A stretch of 64,000 nucleotides of DNA, taken from assembly GCA_963693365.1 (NCBI GenBank), contig CAVNZM010000012.1, positions 1,612,001 to 1,676,000 of the forward strand. The letters are read 5' to 3'. Position numbers and translations under genes: made by a program. The DNA is from Amoebidium appalachense (lineage: Eukaryota > Ichthyosporea). This document shows positions 27,866 to 62,817 of this stretch, piece by piece. Each line of letters starts with the position of its first letter. Within the stretch, counting starts at the first letter, position 1. The notes below the pieces were generated by a model. It was not told where the DNA came from and ran no database searches. It saw only the letters and a list, made by a program, of their open reading frames with translations.

Positions 27866-28159
27866 TGTGCACGTGCATTTGAGTGTGGGTAGGCGCGCGT
27901 GCGTGTGTATGTGTGTGGTGTGGCCGTGTGTGTGGGAATATGTGCATGTCTGCGTGTGTGTGCACGTGTATGCACATGCGCACCCGTGCACATACGTACC
28001 GACATGTGCGCGCCTATCCGTGTTCGTGTGCATCATCGCACTGAATACTTTGCCTAATTCGAGGTACGTGTGCCCGTGTCTAGGCACGTGTGCCGGTGTG
28101 TTTGTGCGCGCGAGGCGCGTGTGTCATTTTGCCCACATCCCCCTCTGCCCCTGGTCCCC
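25550..28159. other. Intergenic region with very long poly-C tracts
   Basis: No gene recognised. Holds poly-C at 26175-26203, poly-G at 26622-26660, poly-C at 26919-26943, 27124-27212 (about 89 bp) and 27287-27313, a CA-rich stretch (26220-26570) and (GT)n at 27778-27864. AT-rich unique DNA lies at 27320-27720. Confidence 0.55.
27124..27212. repeat. Poly-C homopolymer of about 89 bp
   Basis: Uninterrupted C run, the longest homopolymer in the window. The true length is uncertain because such runs are hard to sequence. Confidence 0.9.
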
Positions 28160-28924
28160 CTAGTCCTCATCCTCGCTTATCTCCTGCCAGTTATCTCCGT
28201 AGTGGCTCCTGAGCAGCTCCTCCACCCGGGCATCGTCATCGTCATCCGAGATATACTCATCTGCATTTGATAAATGCATGTTAGATATCCAAAAATCAGG
28301 GCCGGGGAATGCTAGATATACGATATTTGGGACCGGGGCATTTAGATATCGGAATTAGGGCTGGGAGGAGGGGGAGGGGGTGAGAGAGGGGGGTTGTTAG
28401 AATATGTTTGCCGAGTAAGGAGTACACATTCATGACGGACAACATCATGCAAAGGTTTCAAAGGACAAACACATAAAGATGCACCATCACCATTGAAACA
28501 ACATAGGATGGGAACCACAAGCAGAACAGAGAGATAACACACGGTGATATTACAGTCCACGGTTTGCATTTGGCCTGACTTACTGCCCAGACAATGAATG
28601 CCGAGATAAAGTCCCCGCCATGTAAATATCCATGCCGATCAAGACCACCCCTCCTGTAAAAATCCATACATCCATAGAGCCCCCCCCCCCCCCCCCCCCC
28701 CCGGCACTTGCGCGAGTAAAAAGCCATGTCTATATAGACCCCCTCGCTTTTATGTAAGTATCCATGCCGAGATGAGCCCCCCCCCCCCCCTAAATGGTGG
28801 TGGTGCGTGTGTGTGTTTGTGTGCGAGCGTGCGTGTGTATGTGTGTGTGTGTGGGGAGGGGGGGGGGGGGGAGAGGGCGGGGAGGAGAGGGTGGTGTGTG
28901 TGTGTGTGTGTGTGTGTGTTGGGT

Positions 28925-28957
<33 letters not shown>

Positions 28958-29554
28958 TGACGAACCTTCATCACTCCCAAAATCCAAGTCAGCCCCTGCC
29001 TTGCTCGAAAGAAACGACATGAGGCCTGCCGTGTTCTGCATTGCACGTTGCAACCTCTCTTCGATGCTCTCTGCTTGCACGCCATCGCCAACCGTTTCGT
29101 TCTCCTTCTCCCTGCGCGCGTTTTGTGTTTGCGACGTTGTGGCTTCCTCGTGTGTGGGTGCGTGTTGTGCTTGTGACATAGGCTCTTCACCCATGTTTGG
29201 CTGAGGGACAAACACGGCACATGTAAGTGATATTGATTATAAGAGATATTAGAAAACTGATAATTTATACAAGTCCTCTTATTAATCAGTGCCCCAGCCG
29301 GAGTGTTTTATCATCTTCCTCTTCAGCCCCCCCCCCCCCCCCCCCCCCCCCCCTCCCCTCCCCCCCCCCGGGGGCCCCCATCTTCAGCCCCCCCCCCCTC
29401 CCCCCCATCCCCAACACACACACACACACACACACACACACATCTTCCGGACAACTCTTGGCCTCATTGTACCTCATTTGTAACTTCTGCTGTGTCTAAT
29501 CATTCCCCTTTGCTTAAGCCCATTCACCCATCCTGCTCCCTCTTTCTCATACCA

Positions 29555-29597
<43 letters not shown>

Positions 29598-31707
29598 AGG
29601 TCTTACCCCTCTTCCAGACAAGTGTCCCCCTTCGCCTTTCCCCAATTCCATTCCATTCCCGCCCTCCTCTTTTTTATTCTGCTTGTTTCAATATGAACTG
29701 CATGCTGCGAGCACAACCACAGAAACACACTGAGACCTGCTCATGTTATGTGGTGATAATCAACTGAAAAAAGATGACTAATGTGGATACCCCTCAAAAC
29801 GGGTGTGTTTGTGTATATGCCATACATATTGGTCCCCCCCCCCCCCCCCCCCCCCCCTCATCCGCCCTCGTCCCCCTTCTCTTTTTACACACAATCCCCC
29901 CAACCCTCTCTCCCTCTCTTAACAGGTGGGAGGAGGGGGAAGGGGGGGGTTAAGAGGGATGTGTCCGTGTGTAATTTTGTGTGTGTGCACAAGTGTGTGT
30001 GAATGTGCATGTCTCTGTGTGCCCGAGTGTGTGCTTGTGCGTATGTGTGTGTGCACGAGTGTGTGCATGCATATGTGCAATGTGCACGTGTCACACATGC
30101 ATGTGTGAGTGTGTGTGCATGTATGTGTGTGTGCATGTATGTGTGTGTGCATGTATGTGTGTGTGCATGTATGTGTGTGTGCATGTATGTGTGTGTGTAT
30201 GTATGTGTGTGTGCATGTCTGTGTGTGTGCATGTCTGTGTGTGTGCATGTATGTGTGTGTGCATGTATGTGTGTGTGCATGTCTGTGTGTGTGCATGTTT
30301 GTGTGTGTGCATGGTTGTGTGTGTGCATGTATGTGTGTGTGCATGTATGTGTGTGTGCGCGTGTGCACGTGTGTGCACCTCTGTGCAAGTGCGCAAGTGC
30401 ATGCCTGTGTGCATGTGTTTGGTGTGGCTGTATGTGTGCACGCGTATACTTGCATGTGTCTGTCTGTGCTTTTCCCTGCCTCGCGCTCACACACTCTGGC
30501 GCGTGTATTCATCTGCATGTGTGCATGTGTTTAATGTGTACATGTGCATGTGCGTGCATCTGTATAACGTGTACAAGGGTGTGTGTGTGTGCATATTTAC
30601 ATGTGTACACCTGCTTGTGTGTGCATATGTAGATGTGTACAAGTGTGTGTGTGTGTGCATATGTAAATGTATACATGTACATGTGTGTGCACGTGCAGCA
30701 TCCAGGGTTATTCACCTGGTACTGCTGCAGAGTTGCAAAGTTCAATGTGCCCAGACTGCTGTCCTCCTCCAGCACGCTAATCTGCAGCTGCCGCAGAGTC
30801 GCCTCCTCCATCTGTCACGTTTGCGCAGAAATCAGCAACGGACTCTTTTGCACAAAAATCAGCTACGGGAAATTTGCGCAACATCAGCTACGAAGATTTG
30901 GGCAAAAATCAGCCACGGAAAATATGCCCAATTATCAGCCACGGCAAAATACGCGTAAGAATCGGCTAAGGAAAAATTTACGCAAAAACGAACAATGGAT
31001 TAGAGGAGAGACACGGAGTGCGCGGCCCGGGGGGGGGGGGGGGGGGAACTCGAATGTAAGGCTGCATGGCCTCCAGGAAGAAGGGAGAAGGAGAGGAAAG
31101 GCGGAAAGGGAAAGTGAAAGGGGCTGGGGGGGGGGGAGGGGGGGGGAAGGGGATAGGGAAGTTGTGGAAGGAGGGAAGGAGGGACGGAGGTGGGGGTGGG
31201 GGGTGGGGGGGGGGGGGGGGGGGGAAGAAGAAAAGGGAGAGACGGGAAGGAAAAGGGGGGAAGGGGGAAGGGGGGGAGGGGGGGGAGGCAGGAAGGGGGG
31301 AGGGGGGAAGAACGAGGAGAGAGGGAGAGATACAAAACACACACACGCACTCTCTCTCTCTCTCTCTCGCCCCCCTCCCCCCCCCTCCCCCCCGAAAGGG
31401 TGGAGGCAGGGAGGTAGGGAGAGACAAGCCCCTTACCAGAACATTCTTCAGCCTCAAATTCGTGAGCTAAAACATGACACCCTCCCCTCTACCCCCCTCC
31501 CCCCTCCCTCCCCCACCCCTCCCTCCCCCTTCTCCCCCACCCTTCCTCCCGGAAGAGGCAAGAGGAAAAGCATGCGGGGTGTTTGTCTTTAGCAAAACTC
31601 CCAAAGAACATCCTCCCTTCCCTTTCCACCAGAAAGATTGCTCACATTTTCCCCAGCCGGCACATAGCCAAAAAAATTTCACCGAAAATCCCGTGCCTTA
31701 CTCCCTA

Positions 31708-31761
<54 letters not shown>

Positions 31762-32033
31762 CAAAAGAAACAAATAAAAGAAGAGACACACACCTGCAAG
31801 GCAGAGAGCTGCTTGATAAACATGGTCTGCATCTTTTGCAGAAGCATTCTCTCCACCTCCAATTCACGCAGGAGGTCGGAGGGGCGCATGTTCAGATGCG
31901 CATCCCTAAGATGCACAAAGTTTAGGTTAGTTAATAGTTATTTTTAAGAGTGTAGGAAAGAGAGATTTCAAAGAGGAAAGGGGGTAGAGAAGTCAAAAAG
32001 CAGAGGGGAGGCGCTCAACGGGGGAAAAGGGGG

Positions 32034-32073
<40 letters not shown>

Positions 32074-32827
32074 CTGAAAAAAATTATTGTAGGTTAGTCC
32101 CTGAGCATGTGTCTGTGTATGTGGGTCTATGTGTGAGTGTGGATGTGTGTGCTCGTGGCAGATTATTGCAGGAACGTTCCCGGAGAGGCTGGGGGGAGAA
32201 GGGGGAGGGTGGTGGGAAGGGGATAGCGGGGCAGGGAAGGCAGAAGGGGAAATACCCTCAGGAAAGGAGGCGCACTGAGAGGGGGGTGGAGATAAGTGAA
32301 GTACAAAACAAGAAACAAACAGAAATATGGAGGCAGTGTATCTGTGGATGTCACGTGTGTGTTTGTGTGTATGCGTGTGTGTATGTGGGGGGGGGGAGGG
32401 GGGAGGGGGGTACGGGGGGGGAGAGGGAGGCGGGGGGGAGGAGAACAGAGAGATTCCGGAGATGATGAGGGAGGAAAGGAGAGGGGTGAGGTGGGGATTC
32501 CCAACTTCGACAGAGTACCAAGATGACATCGTGAGCACAGAAGCCAGAACACAAGGCACGTGCCCCCCCCTCCCCCCCCCCCCCCCCTCTTCCCCCCCTA
32601 TTTCCCTTCCCTGCCCCGCAATACAGGCCATTTCCCAGTCGCACAGCATGTGCCAACGAAACAGCCCATTTAAACCACACTCAGGCAATCTCACCTGTGC
32701 ACACCTGGATCGAGGCCTCCCGCATCTGCAAAGGGGAAACAGATCAACTTTCTCTCTGCCTCTTTTTACACAGCAACACGTGAAACATAAGGGGAGGAAA
32801 GTGGTGGTGGCGGTGCTGATGGTTGTC

Positions 32828-32892
<65 letters not shown>

Positions 32893-33177
32893 TGTGCGCG
32901 CGCGCGCCCGGGGGGGAGGGGGGGGGGGGAGGAGAGGGGGGGATGGGGGGGGAAGGAGTGGGGGGGGGGGGGGGGGGGGGGGGGGGGGATCGGGAAGCTA
33001 GCAACTTGAAGCACCTTGCTTCAAGAAAAGCAGAATCGCTTGCACATAAACCAGGCGTGAGGGATAAATGGCCCATGCTTAAATCGGGCAAACCTCGTTT
33101 TCCCTCTAATCCGTTTGGTCTGACAGCGCGCTTGCAAATGGGGAAGGGGCAAACTTGTAAGGATAAGGGGATAGCCA

Positions 33178-33214
<37 letters not shown>

Positions 33215-33581
33215 GGTGGCGGGGAGGTACTGGCTTACTACGCTGGACAGGATGAAAAGAAAGTGTAGCTGGCAAGATGCACATAAAAGCGAACTACTAG
33301 CCAGGCCAAGTAACGGTAAAAAACCATTTCACGTGTAATCTCTTCTGCTACATATACACCAACACATCATGCAGCGGCTTGCGGAGTAGCAGGGTGAACA
33401 TCAAAGCGCAGTGCACATGAAATGAGAGTGCACGTGAAAGAAAGAAGGGGGCACATGAAATTGGGGCACAAGAAATAAATAATACGCACGAGGCCAATAA
33501 AACACACATCCACCACCTACCGTGCAGGTTGTCAAGCGACTGCAGCTGCAGGTTTGCTGGGTCCAAGTCTCGACCCGCCAT
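28160..33581 (-). CDS. Coiled-coil protein with acidic C-terminus, SNAPC5-like
   Basis: Six exons, read right to left: 33521-33581 (ATG), 32695-32725, 31794-31905, 30716-30811, 28966-29200, 28160-28260 (TAG). All junction phases agree (1,2,0,0,1), giving 211 residues. It starts MAGRDLDPANLQLQSLDNLH. Exons 3-4 form a Leu/Glu/Gln coiled coil (LRELEVERMLLQKMQ; EEATLRQLQISVLEEDSS). Exon 5 is polar with SIEERLQRAMQNTAGLMSF. The end is strongly acidic (DEYISDDDDDARVEELLRSH, then WQEISEDED). A short Leu-rich coiled coil followed by an acidic tail resembles the SNAPc 19 kDa subunit, which helps snRNA-gene transcription; this is suggestive only. Exon 2 (10 residues) is weakest. Introns are GT/poly-G on the plus strand and minisatellites. 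Confidence 0.7.
28282..28372. repeat. Three-copy ~31-bp tandem repeat
   Basis: Units begin TAGATATCCAAAAATCAGGG, TAGATATACGATATTTGGGA and TAGATATCGGAATTAGGGCT. Lies in the last intron of the 28160-33581 gene, just upstream (minus sense) of its last exon. Confidence 0.8.
28600..28790. repeat. Degenerate ~30-45 bp repeat broken by poly-C
   Basis: Four related units such as GTAAATATCCATGCCGAT, GTAAAAATCCATACATCC, GTAAAAAGCCATGTCTATAT and GTAAGTATCCATGCCGAGAT, each followed by AGAnCCCC. One poly-C expansion (28680-28702) splits the array. Confidence 0.7.
30109..30358. repeat. 14-bp minisatellite (TGTGTGTGCATGTA)n
   Basis: About 17-18 units of TGTGTGTGCATGTA with small changes (CTGT or TTGT in place of ATGT). 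The 14-bp period distinguishes it from the simple GT arrays. Confidence 0.9.
30824..30998. repeat. ~26-bp minisatellite next to an acceptor site
   Basis: Six to seven diverged units of the type CGCAAAAATCAGCTACGGAA plus about six bases. The array lies in the intron upstream (minus sense) of exon 4 of the SNAPC5-like gene and reaches to 13 bp from its acceptor at 30811. Confidence 0.85.
31708..31760. repeat. (AAT)n trinucleotide repeat
   Basis: About 17 AAT units, 34 bp from the donor of exon 3 of the SNAPC5-like gene. Confidence 0.95.
33178..33213. repeat. Poly-G homopolymer
   Basis: About 36 G in intron 1 of the SNAPC5-like gene. Other G runs lie at 32037-32072 and 32960-32988. Confidence 0.95.
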
Positions 33582-34083
33582 TTTACAATGTTGAACGTTC
33601 CTCACCTTCTATACAGTTTGAAAGAGGATGTAAACCTAACTGTCTACTGTCGTGTGTTTAAAGAGGTTTTCATGTTGCACCGAAACATCGACCTGCCTCT
33701 GTCAGAATATGGCTGGCTCCCCCGAGCTGTCTTTACAACAACACTACCTGTGAAATGTAGTTTGTCACGTGTCGAACTACCTTTGGATAAGTAAAGTAAA
33801 CCCTAAAGAGGAAGACGGAGGAACCTACAAACCGACAAACCCAGAAAGAGTTTGAGTGATTTTCGTTGGGAGAACCCACACACACGTTACTGTCTGTATA
33901 CACACGAATTATCTATCAATCACTTCGATTCTGGTTGAGTGCATAATGCGTGGGTTTCAGGGAAAAGAAAGAACCCAAAAGGTTTAAAAAAGGTGAGTTT
34001 CAGTGCATAACTCCCAGAAAACGAGTCAATTTCAGTGCACCCTTTTACATGGAAAAGTGATTCTAAAAAAAGCTTTAGCTAAA

Positions 34084-34221
34084 ATGAGTGATTTTGACGG
34101 TGAACCTGTTCAATATTTGGTCAATCTGGTACACCGTTTATTCGATTTGATTGGTTTAAATCCCTACCCATTTGCTTCACCAAGTAGTCCACCGGGTCCA
34201 GCTGCAGTCAGCCCGCCCTAA
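34084..34221 (+). CDS. Possible small protein, 45 residues
   Basis: ATG to TAA frame in non-repetitive DNA between two divergent genes. It starts MSDFDGEPVQYLVNLVHRLF, continues with a short hydrophobic/amphipathic part (DLIGLNPYPF) and ends in a Ser/Pro-rich tail (ASPSSPPGPAAVSPP). The composition is protein-like and each region has a clear character, unlike the repeat-derived frames. An AATAAA lies at 34508. I do not recognise a family; it could be a chance ORF or a 5' exon. Confidence 0.35.
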   Translation: MSDFDGEPVQYLVNLVHRLFDLIGLNPYPFASPSSPPGPAAVSPP

Positions 34222-34833
34222 CCAGACAGGCACACACAAACCAAGGCCTCCTTATCACCGTGTAAAGATCTGAGAGATTTCAGAACACAACGGAGTATAC
34301 ATACACCTTGTCAAGCACAAACGTATAAATGGTAACGACAGCAACTGGGACTGATAAGCTGCTTGCACTCACATGTGCCATCGATAGATGTACAGCTCCA
34401 GCTACACGCAGTTTTAGTTGGTTGGTCTTTGACTTGTCACCGGTGTTTTGTACAACTATACACCATTACAGTTCAGATTCTTCTAATTTATTCAACTCTT
34501 CCTGTGTAATAAACGCCTGCTGGGCTAGTCATACTTTAAGAAAGAACAATCCCTGTAATATATGTCTTTGTCTGTTCACGGTTACGTGCACATACAATCG
34601 TGAGCGCATCAACAGAAATAAACACATTCCCAACTAAGAGCTAAACGACCCACTCCTTTTATCACGACTACACATTGTTTTGGCAAGGAATTCACACAGA
34701 GTTGCGGGAAGGCCGGAAAAAGTGCGAACGGTTTAAGTTGAGGAACACACTTTGACTGTCATACACCAGCCTGTCCGGCACCTAAGCATTTATTTTTGGC
34801 CATTGCAAGGCTGGTGTGTATAACATCTGGAAG

Positions 34834-35434
34834 ATGAACGTCACAGTGAGTGAGTTTGGGAATGAGCTGTACCTGTGGGGCTTTGCGGAGCTCTACGAGA
34901 CCGGCAAGCTGAGTGATGTTGTGCTGCGGGTGGAAGGCTGCGGTGGGGACACAAAGGAGTTCCACATACACAAGGCGATAGTGGTAGGTGTTAGTCCTGA
35001 CCCAGCCTATCTATCTGAAACAGTGCCCTCTTTTTTTTTGGAGTGTTTTAAGTTTCGAGCTTTTCTGGTGTGTGTTTGGTGGCAACACGAGTAACGCTGA
35101 ACTTAGGGGGACATTGATGGTGCTTTTCTATTTGTAGGGGATGGGTATGTATGGTCAGACTTTCTCTTCTGGCCATAAAACTATCTCGAGATCTCTCCTT
35201 TCCCCCTCCCTCCCCTCCTGCTCCAACCCTTCCTCCCCTTTCACTGTTGCGCCAATACACACCAGACACGAAATCTGCACAGGACGCTGAAACGCTGACA
35301 AGCACACTCACATCACTAAGGCGCAGCGTTCATTCGTACCCACACCCACATCTACATACAAGCACAGCTTACGCAGACACGACACACACCACGCACACAA
35401 ATATGCACAAGCATGCGCACACGTGTGTGTGTGT

Positions 35435-35491
<57 letters not shown>

Positions 35492-36391
35492 CCAGTGCCA
35501 GTGAGTATTGGAGCAACCTGGTTGCCACGGAGTCTTTTGTGGAGAAGGAGTGATCTGTTGTGCAGATATGGGAGGTGGAGCCTGCCACCGTGGATCTGGT
35601 CTTGCGCCACATCTATGGTCTCAAAGCGCCCATGGATGCAGCATCTTCCGTTGCTGTTATCAACGCTGCAAACGCGGTAAGCACCCCATCGTCGTCAATC
35701 CCTCCCTTTGATGCATACATCAAACCCCCCCCAACCCCCCCCCCCCCCAACCCCCCCCTCCCCCCCCCCCCTCCCCCCCCCCCCCACCCGTCCCCTTTCC
35801 CCCCATTCCGCCCCGCCCTCCAGAACACCACTACCACCATCACTCCATGCATGCCTCTTCTACCCCCCTTTTCCCTCCCATTATCCCACCCGCATTTTCC
35901 TCCATCCCCCCTCCATGCCCCCCTCCCTCCCCCTCCCCCCCACACCTTGCCGCAGCCCCGCAGCCCCCCCCCCCCCCCCCTCCCCCCCCTCGTTTCAGGG
36001 GCTGCACACACAACACATGTGTTAATGAAACAACACTAAGCTATGAAACAGATAGGCGGAAGCAATGATTTCAGTAGAAATGTTTGAACTGTGTATCTGT
36101 TCTTGTCGCAGCAAAAGGGGCAGTGTTTTTTTTATTTTATGAGAACACCCACCCGTCTGTATTGCATCCTCTCGGCAAAATTTCACAGTTCCCTCACGAG
36201 ATTTTCACTCCCCGCAGTTTCTAATGAGCCCACTTCAAGACGCAGTCACCAAGGAACTACTCAACTCCAACCTCTCTTTTGCATCCAACCGCCGCCTGTT
36301 TGCAGAAATTGCATATTTCCACAATGAACAACCTGAAGAATACGTTATGTCGGGACCAACGGGAGACCAAGAGAGCGACAGCGAAAACTAA
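34834..36391 (+). CDS. BTB/POZ-domain protein with in-frame TGA
   Basis: Three exons, all in phase 0: 34834-34983 (donor GTAGGT), 35491-35676 (donor GTAAGC), 36218-36391 (TAA). About 169 residues. BTB domains dimerise and often recruit Cullin-3. The pattern is standard: ELYETGKLSDVVLRVEG, FHIHKAIV across the first junction into ASASEYWSNLVATESFVEKE, then VVQIWEVEPATVDLVLRHIY and VAVINAANA into FLMSPLQDAVTKELL. The protein ends soon after the domain with a Glu/Ser-rich tail (GDQESDSEN). TGA at 35551-35553 interrupts the domain between EKE and SVVQIWEV, where one ordinary residue (probably Gly from GGA) is expected. The frame is intact on both sides. It is either a nonsense allele, a base error or a young pseudogene. 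AATAAA at 36434 follows the stop. Confidence 0.75.
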
Positions 36392-36433
36392 AACGGAGCC
36401 ATGGACGTCGACGCAACCATCGAAACAGAACCG

Positions 36434-36439
36434 AATAAA
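36434..36439 (+). terminator. Polyadenylation signal AATAAA of the BTB gene
   Basis: Canonical AATAAA 43 bp after the TAA at 36389-36391. Confidence 0.5.
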
Positions 36440-37310
36440 TGCTTTTGTTCTTATTGGTTGTTTGGTTAAAGGAGTGGTTCCTGGTGGCTGTCGATAGTGT
36501 CTGAATCGGGCCAATGGTGACCAAAAATGTTGGGAAAAGTTGGATTCGGGCAAGGTACTACTAGTGCAGGATTAAAAAATGTTAAATTATTGCTGCCTGC
36601 GGGCAGTTCAACACAAATATGGTCTGCCTTCGTTTCTCAATGTGTGATGTATTGGTAATGCGCTTTGCAATGTTTCGCTGTTGTATAGGAATATATAAGG
36701 GCCTTCTTAGACTATAAAAACGTATGAACACTTAGCCGTGTTCTTCCATATTAACGTTTATATTAACCTTGAAAAAAAAGGGTTGGTGATACTATATCGG
36801 TAATCGCATTGCAGCGTTTTGCTGGTTTATACGCAAGTTTACGCATACCTGTCTTGTAAGCTCAACACTATGTGTGTGTTGTGTTACACTGTGTTATGAT
36901 AACGCTTTGGGGTGCAGGGATATAACGTTGTATTATAGTATGTATACTTCACATATGAACGCCTGTTAAAAATACATGGGGGAATAATATGTCGACTGTT
37001 TTGCGCTGTAGTACTACGTGTTTTTCTGCTCCGCACAAACAGCTCATTTTCCAGGCTGATCAGACCAACAAATGAACTGTACGGTACTTCTACCCATAAG
37101 CAAAATCGATACAAATCTGTGAGCTGTGAAATAAAGTCAAAATAAATATTGCCAACTGTGTTATAGTGTTGTCCGTTGCATGCCCAGAACAATTCCTTGC
37201 TGTTCCTATATGTACATCTCCCAATCGACTGTTGCAATAATACATGGACACACGAGTCTTAACCTTATCCTTACATATTTGCCAAGGCTAAACATGAAAG
37301 GTGGCCAGGC

Positions 37311-37358
<48 letters not shown>

Positions 37359-39051
37359 GTGTGTGTGTGTATGTAGGTCCCCCCTTGGCAAAAATGAATT
37401 TGCAAACTTTCGTTACTTGTATGGGTGCGTAACACTGGGTGGCTGGGTGATTATAAGTGATGTGGTATCATATAATGAACTCTGTATGATAGGTAGCGTT
37501 GAACAAATGCAGCTTGTCCGTGTTGGATAAAATTATGGGGCTGTGACAGACGTCCATGGCATAGCAAAACGGATAACTTAACACCCATTGAAATAGGCGA
37601 GACTAGTCAGAGTCACCAAATTTGAACCCCCCCCCCCCCCCCCCATCCCCCCCCCCCACCCCAACCCAACTCCTCCTCCTCTCGGTATATCTCTCTCTAA
37701 AGTCCAGATATCCCCCCCCCCCCCCCCCCCCCCCCGGCTCGGCCCCCTCCTTCCCTTTCTCTTTCTCTCATGTTCAAAAGTTCTGCCCCGAGCACGTGCA
37801 CGGTGCCACATACACACACAGCCTGTTACATAGCAGTGCTCATGGCCGCAAACACACCACCTACACAAGCATGCTACAGGCGGCGCCTTGTTCATACCCT
37901 CCCCCTTCCCCCTCCCCCCACCCCGCCCTGCCCCACTCACGCAGCGACCACCACACACGTGCGCACCACACACATGTACACGCACGCACACACGCACACA
38001 CACACACACATACACACGTACACACATGCACACGCACGCACGCACGCACGCACACGCACACGCACATGCACTCGCACATGCACAAGCACACGCACATGCA
38101 CACGCACATGCACACACGCACTCGTACACACACACCTTTTCACAGACCCCCTCAAGGACATTAGCATCGCCTCCACGAGATAGCGGAGCATTCATTCTCT
38201 TAAAAAAAAAAAATGCCACTTTGTCGTTGCTTGACAACTATTCGGTTTTATTGATTAATTATAATTATTGGGTGTTTCGGTGGGACTGGTAAATCCCTCA
38301 CCGAAACAAACACCCCACCGCCACCACCACAGAACGTTTAAGCATGCCAAGTAAACAATGCAACACACAAACACTACCAAAAAAATCAAGATACTGAGGA
38401 ACCGAACGTATGAAAACAGAGGCCAGTAAACTGAGCTATGCATGGATCACTACGTGCATGCCATTCATACAGCAATCTATCACGGACGCGTGTTATCTCG
38501 GCCCGAGTATTGGAAAGTTAGACAAAAACACATTCTATGAAAAACTACTCCGGGACGTGTGTTGCCTAAAAACTGTCGTGCTTATATACCTAAGCCTACC
38601 GATCTGAGCCAATCAAAATCGATCTAGTGATATGTGAAATCTGATCCGAGCCAATCAAAACTCGGTCTAGTGATATGTGGAATCTGACGTTTTGATTGGC
38701 TAATAGGTGCCCATGTGCGGGCAGCCAACCGCGAACTGCTAAAACACGAAATGAAGCCTACATGGTTATGTTGATACCGAACACCCATCCTACGTGTTTA
38801 CCCAGAAAAAATATTTATGTCAATAAATTCCACAAATAAAACCTCATTCACAAACACCGCCTATTCTTCGCGCAAGTATAACCTCCGACCTCATACTATG
38901 CACCGTAGTACCCTACGATACATCCCTATAATAAACGACCAAACTTTCATTCACTAAGGCGACATATTCATATGGTATGACATAGGTACCAACGAGGCTA
39001 TACGTGAGACCTTTTTTTTTAAAAAATATTAATAAAAAAAGGGGGAGAGGT

Positions 39052-39085
<34 letters not shown>

Positions 39086-39203
39086 ATTCAACTACCTGTA
39101 AAAACGAACATGTGAGATATGGCTCCAATGGCCTACTCGTAAAGTGCAATGAAGAATGACATCACAATTCCATTCCTCCCACATAGTCTAAGTATTCTTC
39201 GGG
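36440..39203. other. Intergenic region between convergent BTB and GEF genes
   Basis: AT-rich unique DNA (36440-37300), (GT)n (37311-37370), poly-C and CA/CG repeats (37625-38140), then unique DNA with a duplicated CCAAT-containing segment (38606-38702) and a poly-G tract (39050-39080). No gene recognised. Confidence 0.5.
38606..38702. repeat. 42-bp direct repeat plus inverted CCAAT half
   Basis: GAGCCAATCAAAA(n)TCGnTCTAGTGATATGTGnAATCTGA occurs at 38606 and 38648. A reversed copy of its start, TTTTGATTGGCTA, follows at 38690-38702. The three CCAAT/ATTGG boxes suggest a promoter element. Confidence 0.8.

Positions 39204-62817
<23,614 letters not shown>

Noticed and set aside
34329-34637. 102-residue plus-strand ORF
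   Set aside because: Random-like composition, no domain, no splice or promoter context.
35551-35553. TGA as selenocysteine or a recoded codon
   Set aside because: BTB domains are not selenoproteins, the position needs only a common residue, and other genes here use TGA as stop. A SECIS search was not possible, so this is rejected on likelihood only.
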